The notes: generated from the letters alone by a model not told the origin. DNA of 64,000 nt from Salinarchaeum laminariae (GCF_023204835.1 NZ_CP096270.1:2496907-2560906), one strand, 5' to 3'. Positions 8,268 to 17,131 are shown, numbered from the stretch's first letter. Program-made: numbers and translations.

Positions 8268-8839
8268 TCGGCGTCGACCGACGCCGCCTCCGCCGCAGTG
8301 CGGCCGATCTCCGTGCCGCGCTCGTCTACCCACTCACCACCGACGTTCGCCTCTTCGGGGCAGGGCTCGTCACGATCGGGACGTACGTTCTTCTCGTGCT
8401 GAGCACCTACCCCCAGTTCACCCGCCAGCTTCTCGAACGAGACGTGACGGACGTCACCTACGGGGTTTCCGTACTCACGCGCGAAGTGTACCTGACGAGG
8501 GGCTGGCTCGGGCTCGCCCTGGTGGTCGTCTACTCGCTGCTCACCGGCGTCGCAGTGACGAACGCCGTCACACTCCTCAGGCACCGACGCCGATCTGGCG
8601 CGACGAGCATCGCGGGGATTCTGCCAGGCGTACTCGCAGCGGGCTGTGCGAGCTGTGGGGCCGGTGTACTCGGGGCGCTCGGGTTCGTCGGCGCGATGGC
8701 GGTATTGCCCTACGACGGGACGCTGTTGCGCGTCGGCGGAATCGCACTTCTACTGGTGTTTCTCGCACGGGCCGGCGACCCGCGAACCTGCTCGATCGGC
8801 GCAGGTGGCGGGACCGACCGCGGCGCTTCGGCCGAGTGA
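8264..8839 (+). CDS. Membrane protein with CASC motif, coupled to DsbA
   Basis: A 191-residue protein with about four membrane helices. The motif GCASCGAGVLGALGF places C128 and C131 at a helix start, and a third Cys lies near residue 176. The GTG start overlaps the TGA of the dsbA-like gene. I infer it may be the redox partner of that protein, in the manner of DsbB or VKOR, though it shows no homology to either that I recognise. A metal-handling role is the alternative. The function is unproven. Confidence 0.75.
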   Translation: MIGVDRRRLRRSAADLRAALVYPLTTDVRLFGAGLVTIGTYVLLVLSTYPQFTRQLLERDVTDVTYGVSVLTREVYLTRGWLGLALVVVYSLLTGVAVTNAVTLLRHRRRSGATSIAGILPGVLAAGCASCGAGVLGALGFVGAMAVLPYDGTLLRVGGIALLLVFLARAGDPRTCSIGAGGGTDRGASAE

Positions 8840-8867
8840 CGCTGGATCGGGGCTGCGCCCGTGACCG

Positions 8868-9710
8868 TCACTGACCGCTCATCACGACGAGGACGGGAAC
8901 GTCCACCGTCCGTAGCACCCGGTCGGCCGTACTGCCGAGGACCTGCCCAAGGGCACTGGACCCACCAGTCGAACTCATCACGATAAGATCGATGTCGTGG
9001 TCGCGAGCATACTCGCGGATTGCGGCGTGTGGTACGTCTCGAATCACGTCCGTTTCGACGGGCAGACGTGAATCGGTCTCGTGGAGTCGCTCCACCAGCC
9101 GATCCATCGCCGCACGTCCGTCCTCCTCGTAGCCGGCAATCGTCCCTTCGTCGACCCCACCCGCGTTGAACGGTCCTGCGACGGTGAGGAGGTCCAGCGC
9201 GTAGCAGCTATGAACACTCGCGTCGAGTTGACCGGCGAGCGTCGCCCCGAGCGGCGCTGCCCGCTCGGCAGCCTCGCTGCCGTCAGTCGGGACGAGCAGG
9301 TCGGTGCACTCGAACGGTCCCGTCCTATCGGGGACGGTGAGGACTGGCACCGTGGATCGGCGCAAGACCGCGTGGACGACGCTCCCGAGGAGTCGATCGC
9401 TGACGCCACCCAGACCTCGACGGCCGAGGACAAGCATGTCAGCGTCGCGATCGGTCGCGAACTCGACGATCGACGCTGCAGCGGGTCCGTCGATTGCGTG
9501 GCGCTCCACCGAGACGCTCGCGCCCTCGATCGCGTCGTCGAGGTCCTCGAGCACCGCCTGGGAGTCCCACGACTCGATGCCGCGACCGGTTACCTCGACG
9601 TGGACGACGTCCACCTCGGCACCTGCCGCCTCGGCGATGGCGATACCGACAGCTGTCGCCCGTCGCGCGCAGTCCGACCCGTCGACGCCGATACAGATCC
9701 GATCGAGCAT
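8868..9710 (-). CDS. Tandem UspA-domain universal stress protein
   Basis: A 280-residue protein with two UspA repeats: LGRRGLGGVSDRLLGSV in the first and MSSTGGSSALGQVLGST in the second are the nucleotide-binding signatures. The start is taken at ATG 9710 (MLDRICIGVDGSD), which opens directly into the first beta strand. A GTG at 9728 would add six residues. A TATA-like box at 9745-9752 fits a short-leader transcript from 9710. It is convergent with the dsbA unit. The role is a stress response by family; the specific trigger is unknown. Confidence 0.9.
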   Translation of the reverse strand: MLDRICIGVDGSDCARRATAVGIAIAEAAGAEVDVVHVEVTGRGIESWDSQAVLEDLDDAIEGASVSVERHAIDGPAAASIVEFATDRDADMLVLGRRGLGGVSDRLLGSVVHAVLRRSTVPVLTVPDRTGPFECTDLLVPTDGSEAAERAAPLGATLAGQLDASVHSCYALDLLTVAGPFNAGGVDEGTIAGYEEDGRAAMDRLVERLHETDSRLPVETDVIRDVPHAAIREYARDHDIDLIVMSSTGGSSALGQVLGSTADRVLRTVDVPVLVVMSGQ

Positions 9711-9744
9711 GTCGGTCAGTGTATGCACGTTGGTCTAATGAGGC

Positions 9745-9752
9745 GATAAAGG
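9745..9752 (-). promoter_or_regulatory. TATA-like box of the UspA gene
   Basis: On the minus strand the string CCTTTATC lies 35-42 bp before ATG 9710, in a gap between divergent genes. Position and composition fit an archaeal TATA box with a leader of about ten bases. Confidence 0.5.
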
Positions 9753-9809
9753 TTGGTTCGAAGCAGGCGCCGTCGCCAGGCCTCCGTTTCGCCCGCGAGT
9801 AGCCAGACG

Positions 9810-9816
9810 TTTAGGC
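9810..9816 (+). promoter_or_regulatory. TATA-like box of pth2-truD
   Basis: TTTAGGC within ACGTTTAGG lies 22-28 bp before ATG 9838, as expected for a near-leaderless haloarchaeal transcript. The same ACGTTTAGG occurs about 30 bp before pyrC in this window. Confidence 0.5.
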
Positions 9817-9837
9817 TGCGGGCGCCCACCAGCGAGC

Positions 9838-10176
9838 ATGAAACAGGCCATCGTCGCCCGGACGGACATCAACATGGGCGAGGGCAAGCTCGCCGCGCAG
9901 GTCGCCCACGCCTCGTTGTCGGCCTACGAGGACACGGACGGACCGAACCGCCGAGAGTGGAAGGGCAGTGGCCAGAAGAAGGTCGTGCTCCAGGCCGACG
10001 GCGAAGATCAGCTCTTCGAACTCGCCGACCGCGCCGAACGGTCGGGACTCCCGCACGCGATCATCCGCGACGCCGGCCACACACAGCTCGAACCCGGCAC
10101 CGTCACGGCGCTGGCCGTCGGCCCCGGAAGCGATCGAGCCGTCGACGAGATCACCGGCGACCTCTCCCTCTACTGA
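9838..10176 (+). CDS. pth2: Peptidyl-tRNA hydrolase, Pth2 type
   Basis: A 112-residue protein of the archaeal/eukaryotic Pth2 family: [27 protein letters not shown] at the start holds the conserved Lys, Gln and His region, and [19 protein letters not shown] carries the conserved C-terminal block. It frees tRNA from prematurely released peptidyl-tRNA. Its stop overlaps the next start (TGATG), so it is translationally coupled to truD, an arrangement I recall from other haloarchaea. Confidence 0.95.
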   Translation: MKQAIVARTDINMGEGKLAAQVAHASLSAYEDTDGPNRREWKGSGQKKVVLQADGEDQLFELADRAERSGLPHAIIRDAGHTQLEPGTVTALAVGPGSDRAVDEITGDLSLY

Positions 10177-11708
10177 TGGCCGACGACGCCGACGGCTCGG
10201 AAGCTGCCCGCTCGCTCCGCGTTGCTCACCCTGCCGAACGAGCCGTCGGCATGGAACACTACGTCAGCGACGTCGACGGAACCGGCGGCCGACTTCGCAC
10301 CAGTCCCGACGCGTTCCGCGTCCGAGAGATCGAACGGATCGATCCCGAGCCGATCGACGCCGATCCTGGCGCGTACCCACACGTCGTGATTCGGGCGACC
10401 CTCCGAAGCTGGGACACCAACGACTTCGCGAGCACGCTCTCCGATCGGATGGGTATCAGCCGAAAACGCGTCCACTGGGCCGGGACGAAGGACAAGCGGG
10501 CGGTGACGACGCAACTCTTCTCGATCGACGACGTCGATCCGGCGGCAGTGCCCGGTACGGGATACCGTGGAAGTGGGACTGATCTGGGCGAAGAACCCGA
10601 CCGTCGCGAAGAAACCGATCGCGGCGACGGGACCGATTACACCGACGAAACCGGTCCCGGCGGAATCGACGAGGCTGAGATCGAGCTACTCGGGCGGCTC
10701 GGTCGTTCGATCGAGCTGGGCGATCTCGTCGGAAACGAGTTCGAGATCACGATCACCGATCCCGAACGGCCCGAGAATGTCGACCCAATCACGAACTCGT
10801 TGGCTGCATTTGCGGTAGGCGATCTCCCGGGAGACAGTTCCGAAGACGCCACCAAGTCCGTCGCGGTGCCGAACTACTTCGGACAGCAACGGTTCGGAAG
10901 TCGACGGCCGATCACTCACGCTGTCGGTCTGGCGATCGTGCGGGGCGAGTGGCGCGAAGCGGTACGGATCTACGTCGGCGACGGCTACGACTCCGAGCCC
11001 GATTCCAGCCAGGAGGCACGGGCCGTGGCTGGCAAGTGCATGACCGACGGCGATTGGGCCGGCGCACTCGACGCGATGCCAAACCGCCTCGGGTACGAGC
11101 GAACGCTCCTCCACGCACTGGACCGTCAGGAGACCGCCGGCGAGGATACCGAGAACGAGGCCGCGTTCCGTGAAGCACTGGAGGACCTGCCAGAGAATCT
11201 CCAGCGCATGTTCGTGCACGCGGCACAGTCCTACGCGTTCAACGCGATCCTCTCCCAGCGCCTCGAGCGCGGGTTACCGTTTCACGAGCCCGTCGCCGGG
11301 GACGTCGTTTGCTTCAACGACGCCGACGCACCGGAGGACCTCTCCCTGCCGGACACCGACCGCCTCCAGCGCGTGACCGAAGACCGCGTCGACACGATCT
11401 CTCGGCACTGCGAGCGCGGCCGGGCTTTCGTTACTGCGCCGCTCGTCGGGACCGACACCGACCTGGGCGACGGCGAGCCCGGCGAAATCGAACGCAGCGT
11501 GCTCGACGATCTGGATCTCACGAACGATGCGTTCGATCTGCCCGACCCCTTCGGATCGACGGGTACGCGACGCGCGATCACCGTCCGCACGGACCTCACC
11601 GTTGACGGCGGCGACGATCCCCGCTTCACCTTCGCGCTGCCGAAAGGCTCCTACGCGACCGTGCTCCTGCGCGAGTATCTGAAGGTCGATCCCGTCGTGC
11701 TGGGGTGA
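10176..11708 (+). CDS. truD: tRNA pseudouridine(13) synthase TruD
   Basis: A 510-residue TruD-family enzyme that makes pseudouridine at tRNA position 13. The catalytic Asp is D106 in [13 protein letters not shown]; the [10 protein letters not shown] motif and a C-terminal [18 protein letters not shown] block confirm the family. It is longer than average because of an acidic, low-complexity segment (about residues 127-168) rich in Asp, Glu, Gly and Thr between the catalytic motif and the next strand. The start at 10176 overlaps the pth2 stop. The frame stays open far upstream through pth2, but that part is a shadow. Confidence 0.93.
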   Translation: MADDADGSEAARSLRVAHPAERAVGMEHYVSDVDGTGGRLRTSPDAFRVREIERIDPEPIDADPGAYPHVVIRATLRSWDTNDFASTLSDRMGISRKRVHWAGTKDKRAVTTQLFSIDDVDPAAVPGTGYRGSGTDLGEEPDRREETDRGDGTDYTDETGPGGIDEAEIELLGRLGRSIELGDLVGNEFEITITDPERPENVDPITNSLAAFAVGDLPGDSSEDATKSVAVPNYFGQQRFGSRRPITHAVGLAIVRGEWREAVRIYVGDGYDSEPDSSQEARAVAGKCMTDGDWAGALDAMPNRLGYERTLLHALDRQETAGEDTENEAAFREALEDLPENLQRMFVHAAQSYAFNAILSQRLERGLPFHEPVAGDVVCFNDADAPEDLSLPDTDRLQRVTEDRVDTISRHCERGRAFVTAPLVGTDTDLGDGEPGEIERSVLDDLDLTNDAFDLPDPFGSTGTRRAITVRTDLTVDGGDDPRFTFALPKGSYATVLLREYLKVDPVVLG

Positions 11709-11838
11709 GTCCCGGAGTTAGCGAGTAGCTGCTCCCCTAGGGAATCGTAGTCATTGCGATTCGTGTGCCGTTGCGGATCGCGGAGAGAGTGCTGATCTGG
11801 CAACGAAACGAGGACCGAAGCAAACGAAACCCGAGAAG

Positions 11839-11911
11839 CGCCACCACCAGGGCTCGAACCTGGGACAACCACGTTAACAGCGTGGTGCTCTACCAACTGA
11901 GCTATGGCGGC
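11839..11911 (-). tRNA. tRNA-Asn (GTT)
   Basis: A 73-nt cloverleaf on the minus strand. The acceptor 5' strand GCCGCCA pairs with TGGTGGC at the 3' end with one G-T pair. The D arm is AGCTCAGTTGGTAGAGC, the anticodon loop is CTGTTAA with anticodon GTT, and the T arm contains GGTTCGAGCC. The discriminator base is G; CCA is not encoded. A TATA-like TTATTT lies about 25 bp upstream. No intron is seen. Confidence 0.95.
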
Positions 11912-12031
11912 CCGTTGCAGTTCCAAATAACCCGGAAGCGTTTGATTAGGCTTTCGCTTTCAGGGGATTACGCCACGGGCTGACACGCCGACCGGAACGC
12001 TTTCGGCCCAGACACTGGAAGCCACGACCGA

Positions 12032-13420
12032 ATGAGCGACGACCTCGATGCGGTGCTCGAACGGGCACGCACGCTCGTCACGCCCGACGAAGGCGAGCGA
12101 GCGGCGCTCCGGGCGGCCACCGAGCGGCTCCGAGCGCGAGCAGTCGCGGCGATCGAAGAGCTGCCCGTCGAAGCCGACGTGGTGCTCGTGGGGTCGACCG
12201 CGCGCAGCACCTGGCTTCCGGGTGAGCGCGACGTCGACATCTTTCTGCAGTTCCCCGCGGATCTCGATCGGGACGCGCTCGAAGAGCACGGACTCGCCGT
12301 CGGGCACGCCGTCCTCGGGGACGGTCACGAGGAGTACGCAGAGCACCCCTACGTGACTGGGGCCGTCGACGAAGGCGATCTGGAGGACGTGGACGTCGAC
12401 GTCGTCCCTTGCTACGACCTCGACGCAGCAACGGACATCCGGTCCGCCGTCGATCGGACGCCGTTCCACACCGAGTACGTCCGCAGACAGCTCGACGACG
12501 ATCTCGCGACGGAGGTCCGTCTCGCGAAAGCCTTCGCGACGGGGATTGGCATCTACGGGAGCGACCTCCGAACGCGCGGACTATCGGGCTATCTTACGGA
12601 GCTGCTCGCTCTGGAGTACGGCGGCTTCCGAGAGTTCCTCGAGGCCGCAGCAGACTGGCACCCACCGGTCCAGCTGGATCCCAACGAACACGGCACGGCG
12701 ACGTTCGAGGACCCTCTCGTGATGATCGATCCGACGGACCCCGAGCGCAACGTCGCAGCCGTCTGTTCGGCGGCGAACGTCGCTCGGCTACAACACCACG
12801 CCAGGCTCTTCCTCGAGCGCCCAGACGTCGAAGCCTTCGAGACACAAACGCCCACCACCTCTGAGGAGGCCGCGATCGATTCCGACGCGCTCCGGTCGCA
12901 GGTCGAGCGACGAGGCACCACGCCGATCGCGATTCGGTTCACCGCACCGGATCTCGTCGAAGACGACCTCTACCCGCAGCTTCGGGCATCGCTCGGGGGC
13001 ATCGTCGGGCTCCTCGAACGCTTGGGGTTCGACGTGCTTCGCTCGACTACGGCCGTCGCGGATGGCGATGCAATCCTGCTGGTCGAGCTCGAAGTCGTAG
13101 AACGGCCGGCCATCGAGCGCCACGAGGGCCCGCCCGTCCACGTACGCGAGCACGCCGAGGCGTTCTATGAAACCTATGCGACCGACGACTCTGTCTACGG
13201 GCCGTTCGTCGATGGAGATAGATACGTCGTCGAACGCCCGCGGGACGTGACGCACGCCGTCGAACTCCTCGATAGCGACGCCATCTTCGACGGGCACCAC
13301 GGTGCGGGCGTCGAGCGACGTCTCGAAAGCGGCTACGATCTGCTCACGGGACCTGAACTCACGGAACTACTACCGACGTTCGCGGACGAACTCGCAGCGT
13401 ACTTCGACCCCGAACCCTGA
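12032..13420 (+). CDS. cca: CCA tRNA nucleotidyltransferase, archaeal class I
   Basis: A 462-residue class I CCA-adding enzyme. The nucleotidyltransferase signature is VGSTARSTWLPGERDVDIF, where DVD supplies the catalytic carboxylates, followed by VDVDVVPCYDL with the third Asp. The archaeal central motif RLAKAFATGIGIYG and the tail domain follow. It adds or repairs the 3' CCA of tRNAs, needed here since neither tRNA in the window encodes CCA. It stands alone, downstream of the convergent tRNA-Asn. Confidence 0.96.
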   Translation: MSDDLDAVLERARTLVTPDEGERAALRAATERLRARAVAAIEELPVEADVVLVGSTARSTWLPGERDVDIFLQFPADLDRDALEEHGLAVGHAVLGDGHEEYAEHPYVTGAVDEGDLEDVDVDVVPCYDLDAATDIRSAVDRTPFHTEYVRRQLDDDLATEVRLAKAFATGIGIYGSDLRTRGLSGYLTELLALEYGGFREFLEAAADWHPPVQLDPNEHGTATFEDPLVMIDPTDPERNVAAVCSAANVARLQHHARLFLERPDVEAFETQTPTTSEEAAIDSDALRSQVERRGTTPIAIRFTAPDLVEDDLYPQLRASLGGIVGLLERLGFDVLRSTTAVADGDAILLVELEVVERPAIERHEGPPVHVREHAEAFYETYATDDSVYGPFVDGDRYVVERPRDVTHAVELLDSDAIFDGHHGAGVERRLESGYDLLTGPELTELLPTFADELAAYFDPEP

Positions 13421-13478
13421 GAAGCGGATCGGATGAGCACGCCGGCCGGATGATTGTCTCCCATTTCGCTCCGGCAGA

Positions 13479-14492
13479 TCAGTCCGGACCGATCGCCTGG
13501 TGGCTGGTCGCAATGGCGTCGATACGGGACCTGACCTGATCGCTTGGATCGTCCTCGGGCTCGACGGGTTCGTAGCCCGAACACACTTCGTTGACCTTCG
13601 TCACCGCCTCTGCGAGCACGTCCAACCCGTATCCCCCTTCGAGAACGTAGCCCATCCCCGCATCGACGTCCTCCGCGATCGATCGGGCCAGCGACGCGAG
13701 CCAGCCGTAACCCTCCGTCGAGACGCGCATCCGGGAGATTGGATCGTGTCGATGTGCGTCGAACCCCGCACTGATCAGGAGGCAGTCGGGATCCATGCCG
13801 CTAACTGCCGGGCGGACCAACTCTTCGAGTGCGAGGGCGTAGGCAGCGTCGCCAGCGCCGGGAGGCATCGGAACGTTCAGCGTCGTCCCGGCACCGGCTC
13901 CGGTGCCGGTCTCGTCGCTTTCGCCCGTTCCGGGGTAGATGCCGTCCTCGTGGATGGAGACGACGAACACGTCGCCGCGGTCGTAGAAAACGTCCTGCGT
14001 TCCGTTGCCGTGGTGAACGTCCCAATCCAGGATCGCGACGCCCTCCGCTCCGTGATCGAGAGCAGTCTGCGCAGCGATCCCGACGTTGTTGACGAAGCAA
14101 AATCCCATTGCGTCGTCTTCGACGGCGTGGTGGCCTGGGGGACGGCCGATCGAGAACGGAGTCTCGCGTCCGTTGGCGCCGTCCATCGCCCGCTCTGCTG
14201 CCCACCGAGCGAGCCCCGCACTCGTCCGAATTGCTTCCCAGGTGCCCTCTCCAACGACGGTGTCGGGATCCCATTCACCACCGCCGCTCGCACAGAACTC
14301 CTGTAGTTCGTCGACGTACTCCGGATCGTGGATCGATCTGACCGTGTCGAGATCGATCGGCTCCGCGTCGACGTACTCGACGCTGTGCTCGCGTTTCAGT
14401 CCCTCACGGATCGCCCGGAGGCGGTCCGGTGACTCCGGGTGTCGTCGCCCTGGATCGTGGCCGAGACAGCGGTCGCTGTACCCGAAATGCAT
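13479..14492 (-). CDS. Histone deacetylase-family (acetyl-lysine/polyamine) amidohydrolase
   Basis: A 337-residue class II-type HDAC fold. The key motifs are intact: RPPGHHAVEDDAMGFCFVNN with the catalytic His pair, LDWDVHHGNGTQ with Asp and His zinc ligands, SAGFDAHRHDP with the second Asp ligand, and LEGGYGL near the C-terminus. It should remove acetyl groups from lysine or polyamine substrates. It starts one base after the stop of the histone gene (TGA-C-ATG), so the two are one operon. The true substrate is not shown; histone lysines are an attractive inference. Confidence 0.93.
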   Translation of the reverse strand: MHFGYSDRCLGHDPGRRHPESPDRLRAIREGLKREHSVEYVDAEPIDLDTVRSIHDPEYVDELQEFCASGGGEWDPDTVVGEGTWEAIRTSAGLARWAAERAMDGANGRETPFSIGRPPGHHAVEDDAMGFCFVNNVGIAAQTALDHGAEGVAILDWDVHHGNGTQDVFYDRGDVFVVSIHEDGIYPGTGESDETGTGAGAGTTLNVPMPPGAGDAAYALALEELVRPAVSGMDPDCLLISAGFDAHRHDPISRMRVSTEGYGWLASLARSIAEDVDAGMGYVLEGGYGLDVLAEAVTKVNEVCSGYEPVEPEDDPSDQVRSRIDAIATSHQAIGPD

Positions 14493-14493
14493 G

Positions 14494-14931
14494 TCACGTG
14501 GCGTCGAACAGCGCGAAGTAGGTCTCGACGTCCTCGGCTTTCACCGTCCGACGATCCGCGTGTCGGGCGAGAGTTGCCGCCGCGGCGGCGACGTTGTCGG
14601 CGTAATCCTCGAGGATGTCTGCGAGTGCGATACGTGCGTCCATCGAAACCCGATACTGACCGTCGATCTTGAGCCGCGCGATGCGATCGACCGGCGCGAC
14701 CGGGAGTTCGAGCGACTGTTTGTCGATCGCGGCTTCGACGCCGAAATCCTCCGCCATCAGCGTCTTTCGGCCGTCGGCAGTCGCGCGATCTGCGGCACCG
14801 ACCGCCAGATCCGCGCCGCGTTCTTCGACCCGTCTCGCGAGCTCCTCGGCGGCCTCCGCGCTCACCCGGAGGTCGCCGGCGTTCCGTCGAATGATCGTAT
14901 CGACCGGTGCAAAGGGGAGCTCGACGCTCAT
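14494..14931 (-). CDS. hstA: Archaeal histone, two fused histone folds
   Basis: A 145-residue doublet histone. The first fold (about 1-68) begins MSVELPFAPVDTIIRRNAG; the second (about 75-145) repeats it as ELPVAPVDRIARLKI and ends in RRTVKAEDVETYFALF. Such fused pairs are the haloarchaeal form and tend to be acidic. ATG 14931 is chosen over ATGs at 14937 and 14940 because the fold begins there and a TATA-like element lies 24-31 bp upstream. It is followed one base later by the HDAC-family gene. In haloarchaea the histone seems to act more as a regulator than as a packager; that is from memory. Confidence 0.95.
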   Translation of the reverse strand: MSVELPFAPVDTIIRRNAGDLRVSAEAAEELARRVEERGADLAVGAADRATADGRKTLMAEDFGVEAAIDKQSLELPVAPVDRIARLKIDGQYRVSMDARIALADILEDYADNVAAAAATLARHADRRTVKAEDVETYFALFDAT

Positions 14932-14953
14932 ACACATCATCGGTGGAGCGCTG

Positions 14954-14961
14954 CCGTTAAC
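14954..14961 (-). promoter_or_regulatory. TATA-like element of the histone-HDAC operon
   Basis: The minus-strand sequence ACGTTAACGG lies 24-31 bp before ATG 14931, the right distance for a leaderless mRNA. This supports that ATG over the two just upstream. Confidence 0.45.
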
Positions 14962-15040
14962 GTTTTGCTCTGCGTGCCGCTACGGCGCGCTCGAACCGGC
15001 AAACGCCTCGATTCGACCGGAACGAATCGTCACCGCGAGG

Positions 15041-16693
15041 TCAGAAGACGTTGTTTGCTGCGATCCGGTCGTCCTCGACGCCCTCGCCGCGAACGGTGAT
15101 CTCGTCGCCGAGGTGCACGTCAGTGTCCGCGTCGACGCGGACGGTCTGCTCGCCGTCGTCGATGATGATCGGATCGCCGGCCTGTACCACGACGCCCGTG
15201 AACTCGACGGTTTCGCCGACAGTGACGACGCTGGCTTCGCCTGCCTCGGCCGTGGTAGCGTCCTCGGTCACGTCCGTCGTCGTTTGTGCCGCTCCATCCG
15301 TGGCAGTGACGGCTGCCGCTTCCGAGGCCGGTCGATCCTCGGTCGTTTCGTCACCGCCAGTGTCACTGTCACCAGTGCCGTCATCGCCGGCGTCACCATC
15401 GCCACCGAAGGCCGACAGATCTGCGTCTCCGTCTGCCGTACCGCCGCCGGCCGAAGGCATTCCGTCGTCGCGCTCGAGGACGGTTACCGCGGCTTGCCAG
15501 CCAGCGGACGCTTCGAGGTCGTCCTGCCAGCCATCCTGGATCTCGACGTCGGCGAGCGCGACCTCGTCGCCGGGGGAGACGTCGAGGTCGGCCTTGTCCC
15601 CCCAGAGTGCGACGCGAATGTCGCCAGTGTCGTCCTGCACGCGAAGGTTTCTGACCTGTCCCTCCGAGCCGTCGTCGCGATCGAACGTGCGCTTGGGATC
15701 CGCGGACCGAACGACGCCCACCAGATCCACCTGTTGATCGATCTCGACATCGCCGATCGGCGTCGAGTCCGGCTCGTACTCGATCGACGTGTCGAGTTCT
15801 TCGATCGCACCACGTTCGCCGACGTGCAGTTCGAGATCGCCGTCGCGCTCGCGGACGTAGCCGTCGACGACCTCGACGGAGATCCCCGGATCGATCTCTT
15901 CGACCCGGTCGGCCATGCCGTCCCAGAGCGTCACGCGGATCCGTCCAGTCGGATCACCAATTGCGAGATTTGCGACTTTCCCTTCCGAGCCGTCGTCGCG
16001 ATCGAAGGTCCGAACCGACTCCGTGTCGAGAACGAGCGCCTCGACGTTCACGTCCGAGCGTCCGAGCGTGAGGTCGTCGATCTCCGTGGTGCCGTCGAGA
16101 TCGACGGCGACCTCGACGCCCGGTGCGGGCTCGGCCTTGTCGACGTTGACTTCGAGTCCACGGTAGCCTTCGGCAGGCCGGCCCGCGATCTTGATCACGT
16201 CGCCGCGCTCCATTCGTTCGGCAGCGTCGGCGGCGAGCGCGTCCCAGAATGCGATCCGGAGCTGGCCGGTCTCGTCGGCGACTTCGGCGTTGAGCACACG
16301 GCCCTCGTTCGGACGATCCGCGTCCTCGGGCTGCTCCTTTTCCGCTCGCTCTGCAGGATCGGCCTCTGTTTCGGTCGTCTCCTCGCGCTCCGTGCTCTCG
16401 TCCTCGAGCGTATCCTGATCGTCGCTCCCGCCGTCGTCGCGCTCGAACGTCTTGAGTTCGCCCAGCGAGACGACCTTGGCGGCGAACTTCACCTCCTCCA
16501 TTCCCGCGTCGATTTCCGCAACGCCCTCGACCTCGCCGCCGTCCTCGTCGAGCTCGTGTGCGACGAGCATGGCGGCAGTCTCGTCGTCGGCGAGCCCACC
16601 CATCCGCTCGACCCGCTCCTCGACCCGCTCGCGAAACTCCTCGAGCTCCACGTCGGCCTCGAGGTCCTCGTGGATCTCCTCGATGACGCCCAT
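15041..16693 (-). CDS. Replication protein A-like single-stranded DNA-binding protein
   Basis: A 550-residue protein with an N-terminal helical part (about 1-70) and four OB folds. OB1 (70-185) has an acidic insertion, OB2 and OB3 are close repeats sharing RTFDRDDGSEG followed by LxxxDxTGxIRVxLW, and a small C-terminal OB (about 470-550) follows a long acidic Gly/Ser/Thr linker. It binds ssDNA in replication and repair. It stands alone, resembling the single-gene RPA (RPA2-like) of haloarchaea. The start at ATG 16693 (MGVIEEIHEDL) is favoured over 16708 because the TATA box at 16721-16728 is then correctly spaced. Confidence 0.9.
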   Translation of the reverse strand: MGVIEEIHEDLEADVELEEFRERVEERVERMGGLADDETAAMLVAHELDEDGGEVEGVAEIDAGMEEVKFAAKVVSLGELKTFERDDGGSDDQDTLEDESTEREETTETEADPAERAEKEQPEDADRPNEGRVLNAEVADETGQLRIAFWDALAADAAERMERGDVIKIAGRPAEGYRGLEVNVDKAEPAPGVEVAVDLDGTTEIDDLTLGRSDVNVEALVLDTESVRTFDRDDGSEGKVANLAIGDPTGRIRVTLWDGMADRVEEIDPGISVEVVDGYVRERDGDLELHVGERGAIEELDTSIEYEPDSTPIGDVEIDQQVDLVGVVRSADPKRTFDRDDGSEGQVRNLRVQDDTGDIRVALWGDKADLDVSPGDEVALADVEIQDGWQDDLEASAGWQAAVTVLERDDGMPSAGGGTADGDADLSAFGGDGDAGDDGTGDSDTGGDETTEDRPASEAAAVTATDGAAQTTTDVTEDATTAEAGEASVVTVGETVEFTGVVVQAGDPIIIDDGEQTVRVDADTDVHLGDEITVRGEGVEDDRIAANNVF

Positions 16694-16720
16694 TCTATCG
16701 CTCAGCATGGCTGGGCGCCG

Positions 16721-16728
16721 TTTAAGCG
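16721..16728 (-). promoter_or_regulatory. TATA-like box of the RPA gene
   Basis: Minus-strand CGCTTAAA lies 28-35 bp before ATG 16693 but only 13-20 bp before ATG 16708. It therefore favours the downstream start and a leaderless transcript. Confidence 0.5.
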
Positions 16729-16810
16729 TTGTCGTTGGCGCGGAATCGCCGCGCTTGCTGGTGGTTTTCGACTCGCGTCGATCGGCCGTATTCCGTGGGC
16801 ATCGTGTGTC

Positions 16811-16874
16811 CCATACCCGCTCCTCGCCGCGGTCTCGGACAAGAAGGTGTGGACGTCGCTCGCGGCGGGTATGG
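16811..16874. other. Long-arm inverted repeat between RPA and tRNA-Arg
   Basis: CCATACCCGC at 16811-16820 is perfectly complementary to GCGGGTATGG at 16865-16874, with a 44-base loop. The region is otherwise non-coding. It could be a stem of an unannotated small RNA or a regulatory site. No known RNA family was recognised. Confidence 0.35.
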
Positions 16875-16962
16875 TATCCATATTCGAGGCACCGTGTGTT
16901 TCACCCTACGGCGGTTCCGCATCGTAACCCCTTTAGTGCGGTCGGGTCCTATGATAGGATGA

Positions 16963-17035
16963 GTTCTGGTAGGGTAGTGGACTATCCTCCTGGCCTGCGG
17001 AGCCGGGGACCTGAGTTCAAATCTCAGCCAGGACG
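16963..17035 (+). tRNA. tRNA-Arg (GCG)
   Basis: A 73-nt cloverleaf. The acceptor strand GTTCTGG pairs with CCAGGAC; the anticodon stem CTGGC/GCCGG encloses the loop CTGCGGA, giving anticodon GCG (reads CGC/CGU Arg). The T arm is CTGAG-TTCAAAT-CTCAG. The discriminator is G and CCA is not encoded. It lies about 270 bp from the divergent RPA gene. Confidence 0.94.
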
Positions 17036-17131
17036 TTTCTGCCGACCAAAACGATCAGCGAATGCGCTGCACACCGACTGTCGACGCGGACGGGTCCGTC
17101 GAAAACTGTCGATTACTGCGACCGATACGAC

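Noticed and set aside
9753..10175. N-terminal extension of TruD running through pth2
   Set aside because: It overlaps the full pth2 gene in another frame and has Arg-rich shadow composition; TGATG coupling gives the real start at 10176.
16722..16922. 66-aa minus-strand frame upstream of RPA
   Set aside because: Basic, low-quality composition and overlap with the RPA promoter and the inverted repeat.
14669..16927. A 752-codon plus-strand frame opposite RPA
   Set aside because: It mirrors the RPA gene, whose OB-fold repeats are clear on the minus strand.
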